Shown one piece after another: positions 9,012-18,132 of a DNA stretch of 64,000 nt (within the stretch, counting starts at the first letter, position 1; each line of letters starts with the position of its first letter). The stretch is from Sulfurimonas sp. Its GTDB lineage: Bacteria > Campylobacterota > Campylobacteria > Campylobacterales > Sulfurimonadaceae. Both the position numbers and the translations under genes were made by a program. The notes under the pieces were generated by a model. That model was not told the origin of the DNA. It searched no databases and saw only the letters and a list, made by a program, of their open reading frames with translations. The stretch is taken from the NCBI RefSeq assembly GCF_019429335.1, contig NZ_JAHYJB010000003.1:1-64000 (forward strand). The letters are read 5' to 3'.

Positions 9012-10054
9012 TAAATCAACTTCAGTTCAGCAGAGATGCTTCCCGCACTCTTCATAGCTTCAAGGATTGAGATTATATCTTTTGGTGTTGCACCTAGTTT
9101 TTGAAGTGAGCGAACCAGATTTGCAACTGTTGTCGTTCCTGATTTTGTATAAAGCTCATTTTCATTAAGTCCTATTACCATATTTTCATCCACAACCATT
9201 GAACCGGCCGGTCTGCTTAAATCTTCCTGCTCAGTAATTTTTATGGTTATATCGCCGTGAGTCATAATAATAGGCTTGATAGCTATTCCCACGCCCGAGA
9301 CTATTGTTCCCGTTCGCTCGTTAATTACTATCCTCTCTTTTACATTGTAGTCCATGTCGATATCTTGAACCTCAGCCAAAAACTCTATCATTGTTTTATT
9401 CTGCGGTTTTTTCAATTTAACGGTTCTAGAGTCCATTGCCACCGCAACTTCAGTGCTGTAAAAATCATTAACGGTTTTTTGGATTGATACGCTGTTTTTA
9501 AAATTTGCGTCTCTTAGAGAGAGTGTTACAAACTCTTGATTGTACAAATCAATACTTATCTCTCTCTCAACCAATCCGCCGTCATAAATAATGCCTGCCG
9601 TAGGGTGTGAATCTCCCCCGCCCTGCCCATTTCTTCCGCCGATACTGATAGCTCCCTGAGCAAGTGCGTATATCTTGCCGTCAACCCCTTTTAATGGAGT
9701 CATAAGAAGCGTTCCGCCCTCAAGCGACTTTGCATCGCCGATTGATGAAACGGTTATGTTTAGCTTGTCACCCTGTCTTGCAAACGGAGCAAGTTCAGCC
9801 GTCACGACAACTGCTGCCACGTTTTTTGACTTAATATCAATTGGCTTCATGTCAATATTCATAGCTTTTAACATGTTGGCAATTGATTGGAGAGTAAACT
9901 TTGAAGTGGTACCGTCACCAGTCTTTTGAAGACCAACGACCAGTGAGTATCCGATAAGATGATTGTCTCTTACCCCTACTATATTTGCGACATCGCTTAT
10001 CTTAGTAGCATATAGAGTAGTAAAAGTAAGTAAAAATAGAATAAATGTTCTCAT
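9011..10054 (-). CDS. flgI: Flagellar P-ring protein FlgI
   Basis: Periplasmic P-ring subunit around the flagellar rod. 347 aa, normal for the family. A Sec signal peptide lies at about residues 1-16 (MRTFILFLLTFTTLYA). The hallmark early segment NHLIGYSLVVGLQKTGDGT and the glycine-rich AISIGGRNGQGG region are present. The C-terminal VANLVRSLQKLGATPKDIISIL is also typical. AGGAT 6 nt upstream is the ribosome binding site. The operon may extend upstream to rsmD, 45 nt away. Confidence 0.96.
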   Translation of the reverse strand: MRTFILFLLTFTTLYATKISDVANIVGVRDNHLIGYSLVVGLQKTGDGTTSKFTLQSIANMLKAMNIDMKPIDIKSKNVAAVVVTAELAPFARQGDKLNITVSSIGDAKSLEGGTLLMTPLKGVDGKIYALAQGAISIGGRNGQGGGDSHPTAGIIYDGGLVEREISIDLYNQEFVTLSLRDANFKNSVSIQKTVNDFYSTEVAVAMDSRTVKLKKPQNKTMIEFLAEVQDIDMDYNVKERIVINERTGTIVSGVGIAIKPIIMTHGDITIKITEQEDLSRPAGSMVVDENMVIGLNENELYTKSGTTTVANLVRSLQKLGATPKDIISILEAMKSAGSISAELKLI

Positions 10055-10099
10055 CGCTAATCCTTGAATATAGCGATAAGTAGCAAACTTTATTCCACT

Positions 10100-10690
10100 T
10101 TATTCACTCTCTAGGTAGGTCAGCGATGTATTGCCGAATTTTTTGAATTTTTTTATGGTGTAAGGACCTATGATTTTTGGTATCTCCAGTCCGCTCATAT
10201 GCTCTATAATGATGAGTTTTACACACTCTTTCGGAAGAGATGCTATTAAAGAGATTGTCTTGTCATATATCTCCTCCATCCCCTCTCTTATGCTAAAAGG
10301 AGGGTCAATATAAAAATATGCATCTTCGCCTCTTCTTTGAAGACTCTTGATAACAGATGCTATGTTTGCAAACGTATCGCCGCCGTGTACCTCACATGCA
10401 GATGGGTCAGTTTGAGCAACATTTTCCCTTAAAACCTTTAGCGCTTCATGATCTTTTTCCATAAAGATAATTTTTTTGGCACCGCGGCTAAGGGCTTCAA
10501 GCCCGATGGAGCCGCTTCCTGAGAAGAGTTCTACGAAATTAGCGTCGATTACCTCAAACTGAATCGTGTTAAAGAACGACTCCAGTACTATCGCTTTTGA
10601 AGTTCTTGTAGTTGCTTTTGAGGGGAGTTTTATAGTTTTATTTTTAAACTTGCCAGATACTATCTTTTTTGTTATTGGACTACTTTTCAT
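10100..10690 (-). CDS. rsmD: 16S rRNA (guanine966-N2)-methyltransferase RsmD
   Basis: SAM-dependent methyltransferase acting on G966 of 16S rRNA in the 30S subunit. 196 aa. The SAM-binding motif I is visible as FVELFSGSGSIGLEALSRGA and the catalytic motif as DPPF. The start overlaps the end of the upstream hypothetical gene by 11 nt, so the two are co-translated. Confidence 0.93.
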   Translation of the reverse strand: MKSSPITKKIVSGKFKNKTIKLPSKATTRTSKAIVLESFFNTIQFEVIDANFVELFSGSGSIGLEALSRGAKKIIFMEKDHEALKVLRENVAQTDPSACEVHGGDTFANIASVIKSLQRRGEDAYFYIDPPFSIREGMEEIYDKTISLIASLPKECVKLIIIEHMSGLEIPKIIGPYTIKKFKKFGNTSLTYLESE

Positions 10691-11075
10691 AAAATGCCCG
10701 CACCGCTTTTAAAATATTCTCTTGGTACTCTTTTGTAAGTGATTCTATGCGCTTTTGCAGTATCTCAAAATCAGGCTGCTCATCATCAATAAAATCACTC
10801 TCTTCGTCTTCATTTGATTTTGGAAATGAGTACAGATTTCCTTTATTGAGACTTTTATATCTGTTTTCAAGTGCCAAAAAAAGCTGCGATTTTGAAAACG
10901 GCTTAACTAAATCTGAATCTTTTGAAGAGGAGATATAAAAACATCTCTTATCATCAAGGCATCTAGCATCTCTTATTGCGATATCGCAATTTTTAAGTGT
11001 ACTGAGATGCTTGCCGAGAAAAAGCTCCAGTGATTTTTGCAAAAGCGGTGATTTACACTCAACGGCTACTCTCAA
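10680..11075 (-). CDS. Conserved hypothetical protein upstream of rsmD
   Basis: About 131 aa, function unknown. The N-terminal half (RVAVECKSPLLQKSLELFLGKHL, then CDIAIRDARCL) is compact alpha/beta; a strongly acidic linker (NEDEESDFIDDEQPDFE) leads to a C-terminal helix. I placed the start at the TTG at 11073-11075, 5 nt after an AAGGAG site; the GTG at 11079-11081 would overlap that site. It overlaps rsmD by 11 nt. Confidence 0.65.
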   Translation of the reverse strand: MRVAVECKSPLLQKSLELFLGKHLSTLKNCDIAIRDARCLDDKRCFYISSSKDSDLVKPFSKSQLFLALENRYKSLNKGNLYSFPKSNEDEESDFIDDEQPDFEILQKRIESLTKEYQENILKAVRAFYEK

Positions 11076-11112
11076 AAACACTCCTTATACATTTTGGAAG
11101 AAGTATAACACA

Positions 11113-11844
11113 TCAAAAATTAGATTTTGGGTTTAAATATCTATTTATGCTGTATTTCAAATCTTCATCCAAATCTGGGATATTTATAACCATCCACTCC
11201 AGATATCCTCTGTCAAACATACTTATCTCCTCTATATAGCGACCGCTGTATTTTCCAAAATCGAACTTCTCCAAAAGTACATTTTTAAAGCTTAGAGCTA
11301 TTAGCTCTTCGTGGCTCTTCATCTCTCTTAGGCAGTCGTATAGAAGTTTTACACATAGAGCGTCACTAAGCGCGTTATGCGCACTCAAGCTACTCTCTTT
11401 CAAGGAGCAAACTTCTGCCTCTTTTTTCTCATTTTGGTAGAGTTTGAGCTCGTACCTTAAAAACTGCAAAGAGAACTGTTCACACTCAGGAATAAGATGT
11501 TTAGTGCCTCTTAGCGTGTCGATTATTTTGCCATGCCAGATAAAACCTGCACCAAGGAGCATTTTTATGTCAAAGTTTACATTATGAGCTATTATGGTTG
11601 CATCTTCATTGTTGTGTTCTTGCAAAAACTTCCATGCCATGCTCTCTTTTAGCGGTAGCTTTGCCTTAATCATCTCATTTGTTATATGGTTTATACTAGA
11701 AGCTTTCGATGAGATTTTTTTGCCCTCGTTTACAAGCTCATAAATTGAGATAATCTCATTATCTTTAACGCCTATGATGCCTATGGAACATATTTTGTCA
11801 GAGCTCTCTAAACCCGTTGTTTCCAAGTCCAAAAAAATCAACAT
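11113..11844 (-). CDS. DnaQ-like DEDDh 3'-5' exonuclease with C-terminal DUF3820-like domain
   Basis: A 243-aa exonuclease of the DNA polymerase III epsilon superfamily. The Exo I motif is FLDLETTGLE at the N-terminus, Exo II is IIAHNVNFDIKMLL, and Exo III has HNALSDALCV (His and Asp). After about residue 195 a second small domain (FDFGKYSGRYIEEISMFDRG) matches the FGKYKG-type motif of DUF3820. It lacks the alpha-subunit binding tail, so it need not be the replicative proofreader; repair or nucleic-acid turnover is possible. It overlaps the upstream membrane protein by 7 nt. Confidence 0.85.
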   Translation of the reverse strand: MLIFLDLETTGLESSDKICSIGIIGVKDNEIISIYELVNEGKKISSKASSINHITNEMIKAKLPLKESMAWKFLQEHNNEDATIIAHNVNFDIKMLLGAGFIWHGKIIDTLRGTKHLIPECEQFSLQFLRYELKLYQNEKKEAEVCSLKESSLSAHNALSDALCVKLLYDCLREMKSHEELIALSFKNVLLEKFDFGKYSGRYIEEISMFDRGYLEWMVINIPDLDEDLKYSINRYLNPKSNF

Positions 11845-12377
11845 GCAACTATCTTTATTTTTTTACACTTAGAACTCATAATGATAAAAGAGATGTAGCC
11901 TCCAAGAAGTATGAAGCCGTAGAGCCAGTAGATGTTAAACCACTCAAAAAGACCGCTATACGAGGTAAAAAGATTTGTAAAAACAGTAGCTAAAATTGTA
12001 AAAGAGCCGACAAGCCAAATAAGCAGCATAAGCCACTTTCGCCAAACTTTTATCAAATCTCCATAACCGATAGCCTCTATCGTCTGGCTACCATCGCATG
12101 TTAAAAGTTTTAGCTCAATGCCGTTTATGCAACTGTTAAATATATATTTCAGCCCTCTAAAGAGTGCCAAAAGTATGCCAAGCGACCAAAAAATGGGAAA
12201 CCAGAACTTAAAAATTTCAAAAAGCGCAAGCGATACTTCAGTTGTAAACTCCGGCATATCGCGTAAAAAATATATAAATAGTGTCGCAAAAAATGAAAAT
12301 AGCAGCGCAAAAAAGAGGCTGCAAATAGTCAGGCGAACTGCCCATCTATACCAAAGAGTTACGTAAAATCTACTCAT
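11838..12377 (-). CDS. Hypothetical four-TM membrane protein
   Basis: A 179-aa protein with about four hydrophobic helices: near 13-37, 53-73, 115-137 and 144-168. A short basic tail (KCKKIKI) follows, consistent with a cytoplasmic C-terminus. It overlaps both neighbours (7-8 nt), so it is translated within a three-gene unit with the 12370-12798 gene and the exonuclease. I do not recognise the family. Confidence 0.7.
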   Translation of the reverse strand: MSRFYVTLWYRWAVRLTICSLFFALLFSFFATLFIYFLRDMPEFTTEVSLALFEIFKFWFPIFWSLGILLALFRGLKYIFNSCINGIELKLLTCDGSQTIEAIGYGDLIKVWRKWLMLLIWLVGSFTILATVFTNLFTSYSGLFEWFNIYWLYGFILLGGYISFIIMSSKCKKIKIVAC

Positions 12378-12798
12378 TTGGTTTAAAGGGCTCTAACATT
12401 GTGTAGTAGTGCTCAAGCGTCATAAAACTTTTCTCAAACCTGAAGCGGATTATAAACTCTACTATCTTGTTTTTCAGCTCCTCATCCACACTTTCAGTTT
12501 TTCCAAAATACCCAAGAGAGACATTTTTACTCTTAACAACCGCATCCCTGTCATAGCCGATTGCCAATATCTGCAGATATTTCCCTTTTTTTATCTCGCC
12601 TAGACTCTCGCTAAGAAGCGATGCCCCTGATAAATTTATCGCCTTATAATTAAAAAGTTCGCCAAACTCTTCAACTTTTTGATTTATATTTAATTCATTA
12701 AATAGATTTTGCAGCAACACAAGATTATCTCTTCTGGCACGCTCATAACTGGAGATTTTATTTGTTAAAGTTTTTAATCTGTCTAAGGCTGAACTCAT
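12370..12798 (-). CDS. Hypothetical cytoplasmic protein
   Basis: A 142-aa protein, no recognised family. The N-terminus (about 1-45) is a predicted coiled coil (LDRLKTLTNKISSYERARRD). The middle is beta-rich (GKYLQILAIGYDRDAVV), and the C-terminal helix is aromatic (FMTLEHYYTMLEPF). AGGAT lies 7 nt before the ATG. It is the first gene of the unit with the membrane protein and the exonuclease. Confidence 0.65.
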   Translation of the reverse strand: MSSALDRLKTLTNKISSYERARRDNLVLLQNLFNELNINQKVEEFGELFNYKAINLSGASLLSESLGEIKKGKYLQILAIGYDRDAVVKSKNVSLGYFGKTESVDEELKNKIVEFIIRFRFEKSFMTLEHYYTMLEPFKPNE

Positions 12799-12910
12799 CG
12801 TTTATCCTATCTTTTCTTGACAAATTATATCTAAAAGCATCAATTAAGACAATCATTATGTATAATACACTCAAAAAAAAATAGATTCAAATATTTGACA
12901 GAAAGATTAC

Positions 12911-14800
12911 ATGAAGCTAAATATCCACTCCATAATTGCAAAAGTAGTGATTCTATTAGTAATTCTTATATCCATGTTGGCACTTTTTCTTCTATACGGC
13001 AGCTTTTATGAAAAGCTTATAATAGGGCTGTTGTCATCAGGTATCATAGTATCTCTTCTTCTATATAAATCGCTAAAACCGCTCGACCAGATAGCAAACA
13101 ATTTGGAGAGCCTAAATGAAGAGGTATATAAAAAGGCTGCCCACCTAAAAGATGCTCAAAGAATTGCGAAAGTTGGAAGCTGGGAGTATAATATTGTTAC
13201 AAAAAGCTTCACCATAAGCGATGAAGCTTATCGTATGCTGGGCCTAAAACACAGCACGCAGGTTCATTGGGAAGATTTTTTAAACTTTACGGATGACTGC
13301 GACTATCCAAAAGTCGTAGCTATACTAGAAGATGCCATTAAAAACGGCTCTCAGTTCAATATGAAATATGCTCTCAACCTCACAAACAACAAAAAAATCT
13401 ATGTACAAACAAGTGGGAAAGTGCGTAAAAAGCAGGACGGTTCTGCAAAAATCACCGCAGTAAGCATGGATATATCTAACGAGATAGAAAACAAGCAAAA
13501 AATAGAGCAGCTCGCATACTACGACTCTCTTACAAACCTTGCCAATAGACTGCTTCTTCAAGACAGAATAACAAATTCTATGCAGCTTGCAAAGAGAAAT
13601 GATACAAAACTGGCGGTAATGTTTTTGGATTTGGATCATTTCAAACTAATCAATGACACTCTCGGTCACGGTGTTGGAGACAATCTGCTTATGTACATCT
13701 CAGAAGTACTTAAAGGGCAAGTTCGCGAAGCAGATACTGTATCGCGTTTTGGCGGTGATGAGTTTGTTATTCTGCTCTCATCCATCAAAACTGTCGAAGA
13801 CGCAAAATACATTGCCGAAAAAATTCAAGCCGCCTTGCAGCAAAAACACACAATAGGAACGCACCAGCTCTATATAACGACAAGCATAGGCGTTGCAATC
13901 TATCCAGAACATGCACAAAACGTCAATGACTTAATTACAAATGCAGATATCGCGATGTATGATGCGAAAAACAGCGGCAGAAACTGTTGCAGATTCTACC
14001 AGCAAAGCATGGGAAAGAGCATAAGCAAGCGTCTAAATATAGAACAAGATTTAGCAGAAGCAATAAAAAGCAAAAACGGCATAGAGGTCTACTATCAGGC
14101 CAAAATAGACACTATTACAAATGAGATAACAGGTGCAGAAGCGCTTGTGAGATGGGTTCACCAAAGAGACGGACTTATCTATCCGGACGAATTTATATAT
14201 ATTGCAGAGAGCACAGGCCTTATGATAGAACTCGGATACCTAATAATAGAAAATGCGGTTTTACAAGCAAAAGCTTTAAAAGAGTTAGGATTTTCAAACT
14301 TAGTTATTGCTATAAATCTATCTTTAAGACAATTTCAAGATGTAAATCTTGTCGCTTATATCTCCTCAATAATTAAAGCCCACGATATCTCTCCGTCTCA
14401 GCTTGAGTTTGAAATAACGGAATCTATCTCCATGTATAATCTAAACGAGACGCTTAGAATATTAACGGAACTGAGCGCAATCGGCGTCTCAATTGCAATA
14501 GACGACTTTGGAACAGGACACTCCTCTTTGCTTTACCTGAAAAAATTCCCGATAAAAACTTTAAAAATTGACAGATCCTTTGTTATGGATATGACAACCG
14601 ATAACAATGACAGGGTAATTGCCCAAACAATTATACTAATGGCAAAGTCTCTAAATCTATCCACTGTTGCCGAGGGTGTAGAGACTTTGGAACAGGCAAA
14701 TCTCCTTAAAAAGATGGGGTGTAACCAGCTTCAGGGATACTTTTTTTCAAAGCCTATATCCAAAGAAGAATTTACAAAATTTTTACAAACTTATATTTAA
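12911..14800 (+). CDS. Membrane-bound PAS-GGDEF-EAL c-di-GMP protein
   Basis: A 629-aa dual c-di-GMP enzyme. Two TM helices lie at about 8-30 and 33-50, with almost no periplasmic loop, then a PAS domain (about 70-200). The GGDEF motif is intact at 281-285 and is preceded five residues upstream by an RxxD product-inhibition site (READ). The EAL domain follows (EAL at 410-412) with the metal-binding DDFGTGHSS segment. Both activities look possible, so net direction cannot be read. The promoter is probably the TATAAT about 50 nt upstream; the ribosome binding site is AGAAAG. murA follows after 56 nt. Confidence 0.92.
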   Translation: MKLNIHSIIAKVVILLVILISMLALFLLYGSFYEKLIIGLLSSGIIVSLLLYKSLKPLDQIANNLESLNEEVYKKAAHLKDAQRIAKVGSWEYNIVTKSFTISDEAYRMLGLKHSTQVHWEDFLNFTDDCDYPKVVAILEDAIKNGSQFNMKYALNLTNNKKIYVQTSGKVRKKQDGSAKITAVSMDISNEIENKQKIEQLAYYDSLTNLANRLLLQDRITNSMQLAKRNDTKLAVMFLDLDHFKLINDTLGHGVGDNLLMYISEVLKGQVREADTVSRFGGDEFVILLSSIKTVEDAKYIAEKIQAALQQKHTIGTHQLYITTSIGVAIYPEHAQNVNDLITNADIAMYDAKNSGRNCCRFYQQSMGKSISKRLNIEQDLAEAIKSKNGIEVYYQAKIDTITNEITGAEALVRWVHQRDGLIYPDEFIYIAESTGLMIELGYLIIENAVLQAKALKELGFSNLVIAINLSLRQFQDVNLVAYISSIIKAHDISPSQLEFEITESISMYNLNETLRILTELSAIGVSIAIDDFGTGHSSLLYLKKFPIKTLKIDRSFVMDMTTDNNDRVIAQTIILMAKSLNLSTVAEGVETLEQANLLKKMGCNQLQGYFFSKPISKEEFTKFLQTYI

Positions 14801-14856
14801 AATCGCTTATATATGAGATATAATTTCACCAAAAACAACTAGGGTAAAAGAGAGAA

Positions 14857-16119
14857 ATGGACTACTTACAAATTAAAAGAGTTAATTCTCTAAATGGAAA
14901 TATAAAAATCTCAGGCGCCAAAAATGCTTCTCTTCCGCTTATAGCCATGGTAATACTTGCAAAAAACAGCGTCAGCATAAAAAATCTGCCTCACGTTGCA
15001 GACATTAACACACTATTAAAACTGCTCTCAAATTTAGGCGCAAAATGTAACAGGGAAGAGGATATAACGACCGTTGACACCTCAACTCTTACGCAGACAA
15101 AAGCGACTTACGATATTGTAAAAACTATGCGCGCTTCCATTCTTGTATTGGGTCCTATTTTAGCAAGATTCGGACATTGCGAAGTGTCGCTTCCAGGCGG
15201 ATGTGCAATCGGGCAAAGACCGGTTGATTTGCACTTAAAAGCGCTTGAGCAGATGGGAGCCGTTATAAACATAGAGGCAGGATACATCCATGCTATGGCT
15301 CCAGATGGACTTAAAGGGTGCAATATCATTTTTGACAAGATTACTGTTACCGGAACTGCGAATATTGTCATGGCAGCAGCACTTGCAGAGGGTGTCACTA
15401 CTATAACAAATGCAGCAAGAGAGCCTGAGGTTGTTCAACTTTGTGAAATTTTAAATGCAAACGGCGTAAAGATAGATGGCATCGGCACTGCTGTCTTGAC
15501 AATTCAGGGAACAGACAAAAAACTTATACATATTGATGAGTTTAGCGTCATTCCAGACCGTATTGAGGCTGGAACATATCTCTGTGCAGCAGCCATAACA
15601 AGGTCTGAACTTACATTGACAGACGTAAATCCTAAGCATTTGGGTGCCGTTTTATCGAAGCTTCAAGAGATGGGCAGCAAATTTACGACAACAGAAGATA
15701 CAATTACGATTCATCCCTCGGATGTTATAAAAGCAGTTAAGATAGTCACTCAGGAGTACCCTGCGTTTCCTACCGACATGCAGGCTCAGTTTATGGCACT
15801 TGCAACTCAGGCAGAGGGTACTTCTATCATTGAAGAGAGACTTTTTGAAAACAGATTTATGCATGTCAGCGAGCTTCAAAGAATGGGTGCGGATATCTCT
15901 CTAAACGGAAATGTAGCAACGGTAAACGGAAAATCAAAACTAAGCGGAACGGACGTGATGGCAACTGATTTGCGCGCTTCAAGCGCACTTGTTTTGGCGG
16001 GTCTTGTAGCAGATGGAATAACAAATGTTCACCGCATATACCACCTTGACAGAGGATATGACTCATTGGAGAAAAAACTCCAAAATGTGGGCGCGGACAT
16101 AGTAAGACTTAAAGAGTAG
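14857..16119 (+). CDS. murA: UDP-N-acetylglucosamine 1-carboxyvinyltransferase (MurA)
   Basis: First committed enzyme of peptidoglycan synthesis, transferring enolpyruvate from PEP to UDP-GlcNAc. 420 aa, standard length. The catalytic and fosfomycin-binding cysteine is C116 in [10 protein letters not shown]. The conserved N-terminal [12 protein letters not shown] and C-terminal [17 protein letters not shown] segments are intact. It has its own TATAAT about 35 nt upstream and an AGAGAG site. It converges with hspR with no gap. Confidence 0.97.
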   Translation: MDYLQIKRVNSLNGNIKISGAKNASLPLIAMVILAKNSVSIKNLPHVADINTLLKLLSNLGAKCNREEDITTVDTSTLTQTKATYDIVKTMRASILVLGPILARFGHCEVSLPGGCAIGQRPVDLHLKALEQMGAVINIEAGYIHAMAPDGLKGCNIIFDKITVTGTANIVMAAALAEGVTTITNAAREPEVVQLCEILNANGVKIDGIGTAVLTIQGTDKKLIHIDEFSVIPDRIEAGTYLCAAAITRSELTLTDVNPKHLGAVLSKLQEMGSKFTTTEDTITIHPSDVIKAVKIVTQEYPAFPTDMQAQFMALATQAEGTSIIEERLFENRFMHVSELQRMGADISLNGNVATVNGKSKLSGTDVMATDLRASSALVLAGLVADGITNVHRIYHLDRGYDSLEKKLQNVGADIVRLKE

Positions 16120-16497
16120 TTACTTCTTAAAAATTATCATCTCATAGGTGCTTTTTTTGGTCACCAAAGCTTTGTCATGTGATACGGTCTGGGAATTTTT
16201 TACCTTTAAAACCTCTTGTCTTAACTCCAAAATATCCTGTTCCATAATGTCAACATTCTCTTTTAATCTTAAAATAATATCCACACCTGCCAAATTTACA
16301 CCAAGCTCGCGAGTAAGTCTTAGTATCAGCTTGATTCTGTCTATATCTTTTTGAGAATATAGTCTTATCTTGCCGTTAGACCTAGAAGGAGTTACAAGAT
16401 TTTCTCTCTCATACTGTCTAAGCGTTTGAGGATGTATCTCCAGCACCTTTGCAACAATGCTAATCAAATATACGGGTTCGTCATATTGGTGTATCAT
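16120..16497 (-). CDS. hspR: HspR, MerR-family heat-shock repressor
   Basis: A 125-aa MerR-type repressor. The N-terminal winged HTH is clear: YLISIVAKVLEIHPQTLRQYERENLV then PSRSNGKIRLYSQKDIDRI. A coiled coil (about 80-105) provides the dimer interface. In Helicobacter and Campylobacter HspR represses chaperone operons through HAIR inverted repeats. It lies 3 nt after cbpA. A HAIR-like operator sits on the promoter ahead of cbpA, and a second one ahead of clpB. Confidence 0.93.
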   Translation of the reverse strand: MIHQYDEPVYLISIVAKVLEIHPQTLRQYERENLVTPSRSNGKIRLYSQKDIDRIKLILRLTRELGVNLAGVDIILRLKENVDIMEQDILELRQEVLKVKNSQTVSHDKALVTKKSTYEMIIFKK

Positions 16498-16500
16498 CGG

Positions 16501-17385
16501 CTACTCCTTTGGTAATTTATCTTTCATAAATTCTACCAGCTTTTCGTCTAACTCTTCAACTTTTGGCAAAACTATATTTGCTTCAAGGTAGAGATTGCCA
16601 CGCTGTTTTGTCTTGCGGTTCATGACTCCCATCTCTTTTACGCGAAATCTCTGCCCGTTTTTAGTGTTTTGAGGGATTTTTAGCTTTATCTCTTTTTCTA
16701 ATGTCTGGACTGATATTTTTTCACCAAAAAGAGCTGCATAAAGAGGCACATCAAACTTTTTAATAAGGTCGTCTTCCTCTCTTATATAGTCAGGATTTGA
16801 CGCTACGTTTATCTTTAAAAATAGATCTCCCGCGCGTCCTCCCTGAGCATGTCCTTTACCTTTAACACGCATCTTCTCTCCGCTTTTAACACCCGCTGGA
16901 ATTTTAATGTCAAATCTCTCTCCATTGACCGCAACAGAGTGGGAACCTCCCAAGATAGATACGTTAAATCCAATTGTGACGCTTGTTTCTATATCAAGAT
17001 TTGGCTGTTGCTGTCCGCCAAAACCGCCGCCTCCAAAGCCTCCTCCAAAACCGCCGCCTCCAAATCCACCGCCAAATCCGCCGCCGCCTGAGAACATACT
17101 TCTTAATATCTCGTCCAAGTCCCCTGAACCGCCATGTGAGCGTGAAAAGTCATGGAAGTTTTGTCCGCCGAACATGTTGTCGCCGTGAGCGTCATACTGC
17201 GCTTTTTTCTTCTTATCACTCAATATCTCATATGCAGAATTTATCTCTTTAAACTTATCTTCTGCGTCTTTGTCTTTGTTAACATCCGGATGGTACTGTC
17301 TTGCTAATTTTCTATATGCTTTTTTAATCTCCGATTCACTTGCATTTTCAGAGATTTCAAGTGTTTCGTATAAAGATTTGCTCAT
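16501..17385 (-). CDS. cbpA: CbpA-type DnaJ co-chaperone
   Basis: A 294-aa J-domain protein of class B (no zinc finger). The J domain spans residues 1-70 with the HPD tripeptide in YHPDVNKDKDAEDKFKEIN. A strongly Gly/Phe-rich linker (about 95-125, many GGGFGG units) follows, then two beta-rich client-binding domains (about 130-285). It stimulates the DnaK ATPase. It is first in the cbpA-hspR operon, an order known in Helicobacter and Campylobacter, which gives negative feedback on its own transcription. Confidence 0.93.
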   Translation of the reverse strand: MSKSLYETLEISENASESEIKKAYRKLARQYHPDVNKDKDAEDKFKEINSAYEILSDKKKKAQYDAHGDNMFGGQNFHDFSRSHGGSGDLDEILRSMFSGGGGFGGGFGGGGFGGGFGGGGFGGQQQPNLDIETSVTIGFNVSILGGSHSVAVNGERFDIKIPAGVKSGEKMRVKGKGHAQGGRAGDLFLKINVASNPDYIREEDDLIKKFDVPLYAALFGEKISVQTLEKEIKLKIPQNTKNGQRFRVKEMGVMNRKTKQRGNLYLEANIVLPKVEELDEKLVEFMKDKLPKE

Positions 17386-17424
17386 TACTGTTTCCTAAAA
17401 TTTATAGTATGTTTATTAAGCGAG

Positions 17425-17459
17425 ATTATATCACAAGAGTTGAGTGGATGTCAATCAAC
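17425..17459 (-). promoter_or_regulatory. cbpA-hspR promoter with HAIR-like HspR operator
   Basis: On the minus strand TTGACA (17449-17454) and TATAAT (17425-17430) are separated by 18 nt. An inverted repeat GTTGATT-N7-ACTCAAC (17439-17459) covers the -35 and half of the spacer. It keeps the TTGA-N11-TCAA core and 7-nt spacing of the HAIR consensus CTTGAGT-N7-ACTCAAG, with one mismatch between the arms. Repressor binding here would block RNA polymerase. Confidence 0.75.
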
Positions 17460-17460
17460 C

Positions 17461-17988
17461 TTATTGCGGTCTTTTTAGCTTCTCTATTCTCTCTTCAAGT
17501 GATGGATGTGTACTAAAGAGCTTCATCAAGCCCTTGCCGTTTATTCCAAAAGCTTTTGTCTGCTCTGGCAGATGAGGCTCCTCTTTTGAGCGCGCCAAGG
17601 CCTGCAGCGCAGCTATCATATTCTCTTTGCCGGATAAATATGCACCTGCCTCATCGGCTCTATACTCTCTATATCTTGAAACTTCAGGTATCTTTATGCC
17701 AGCTTTTTGAGAAAGTCTTGCCACGGTCTCAAGCAGCCAAAACTCCTCTTGATTTGCAGGGTTTGTAATAACTCTAGCCCCAACCGCCATCTTTGCCATC
17801 TGCTTTGACATTAAAAGAGAGATGATAGAGCCTGTAAAACCGACAACCAGAGAGAAGACAAAAAGAGAGACTAAATTAAGTCCGTTTTCGTTCAAAAATC
17901 TGTTTAGTCCAAAAACATTGACAACAATACCGATTACAATCATTATTCCCAAGTTTGTTAGCAGAAAAAGTCCGACTCTTTTAAACAT
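17461..17988 (-). CDS. htpX: HtpX-like M48 protease lacking the HEXXH catalytic region
   Basis: A 175-aa protein colinear with HtpX at both ends but missing about 115 residues in the middle. Residues 1-100 match the two N-terminal TM helices and the segment ending KAGIKIPEV. The sequence then jumps straight to SRYREYRADEAGAYLSG and continues to the normal C-terminus (THPSLEERIEKL). The skipped part holds the HEXXH zinc site and two TM helices in family members of about 290 aa. The frame is kept and GAGGAAT precedes the ATG, so a short, presumably inactive protein can be made. It may be a recent deletion. Confidence 0.75.
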   Translation of the reverse strand: MFKRVGLFLLTNLGIMIVIGIVVNVFGLNRFLNENGLNLVSLFVFSLVVGFTGSIISLLMSKQMAKMAVGARVITNPANQEEFWLLETVARLSQKAGIKIPEVSRYREYRADEAGAYLSGKENMIAALQALARSKEEPHLPEQTKAFGINGKGLMKLFSTHPSLEERIEKLKRPQ

Positions 17989-18059
17989 ATCTATTCCTCT
18001 TAGATTTTTTGAAAATTATAGTTGAGATGGGTTAATGAAAAGGTAAAGAAAAAAACACC

Positions 18060-18089
18060 TTGACAAAGTGCAATGCTATATGGGATAAT
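18060..18089 (+). promoter_or_regulatory. Sigma70-type promoter for the 18-20 kb membrane module
   Basis: TTGACA (18060-18065) and GATAAT (18084-18089) are separated by 18 nt. Transcription from here would start near 18096, downstream of the first ATGs of the open frame (18073, 18088). This moves the likely translation start to 18133 or 18145. Confidence 0.5.
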
Positions 18090-18132
18090 GGTCTCTTTTA
18101 GGGCAAATATTTATAAGTATAAATTATTGAGA

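Noticed and set aside
16849..17252. Pro/Arg-rich plus-strand frames
   Set aside because: They are the antisense of the Gly/Phe-rich linker of cbpA; composition explains them.
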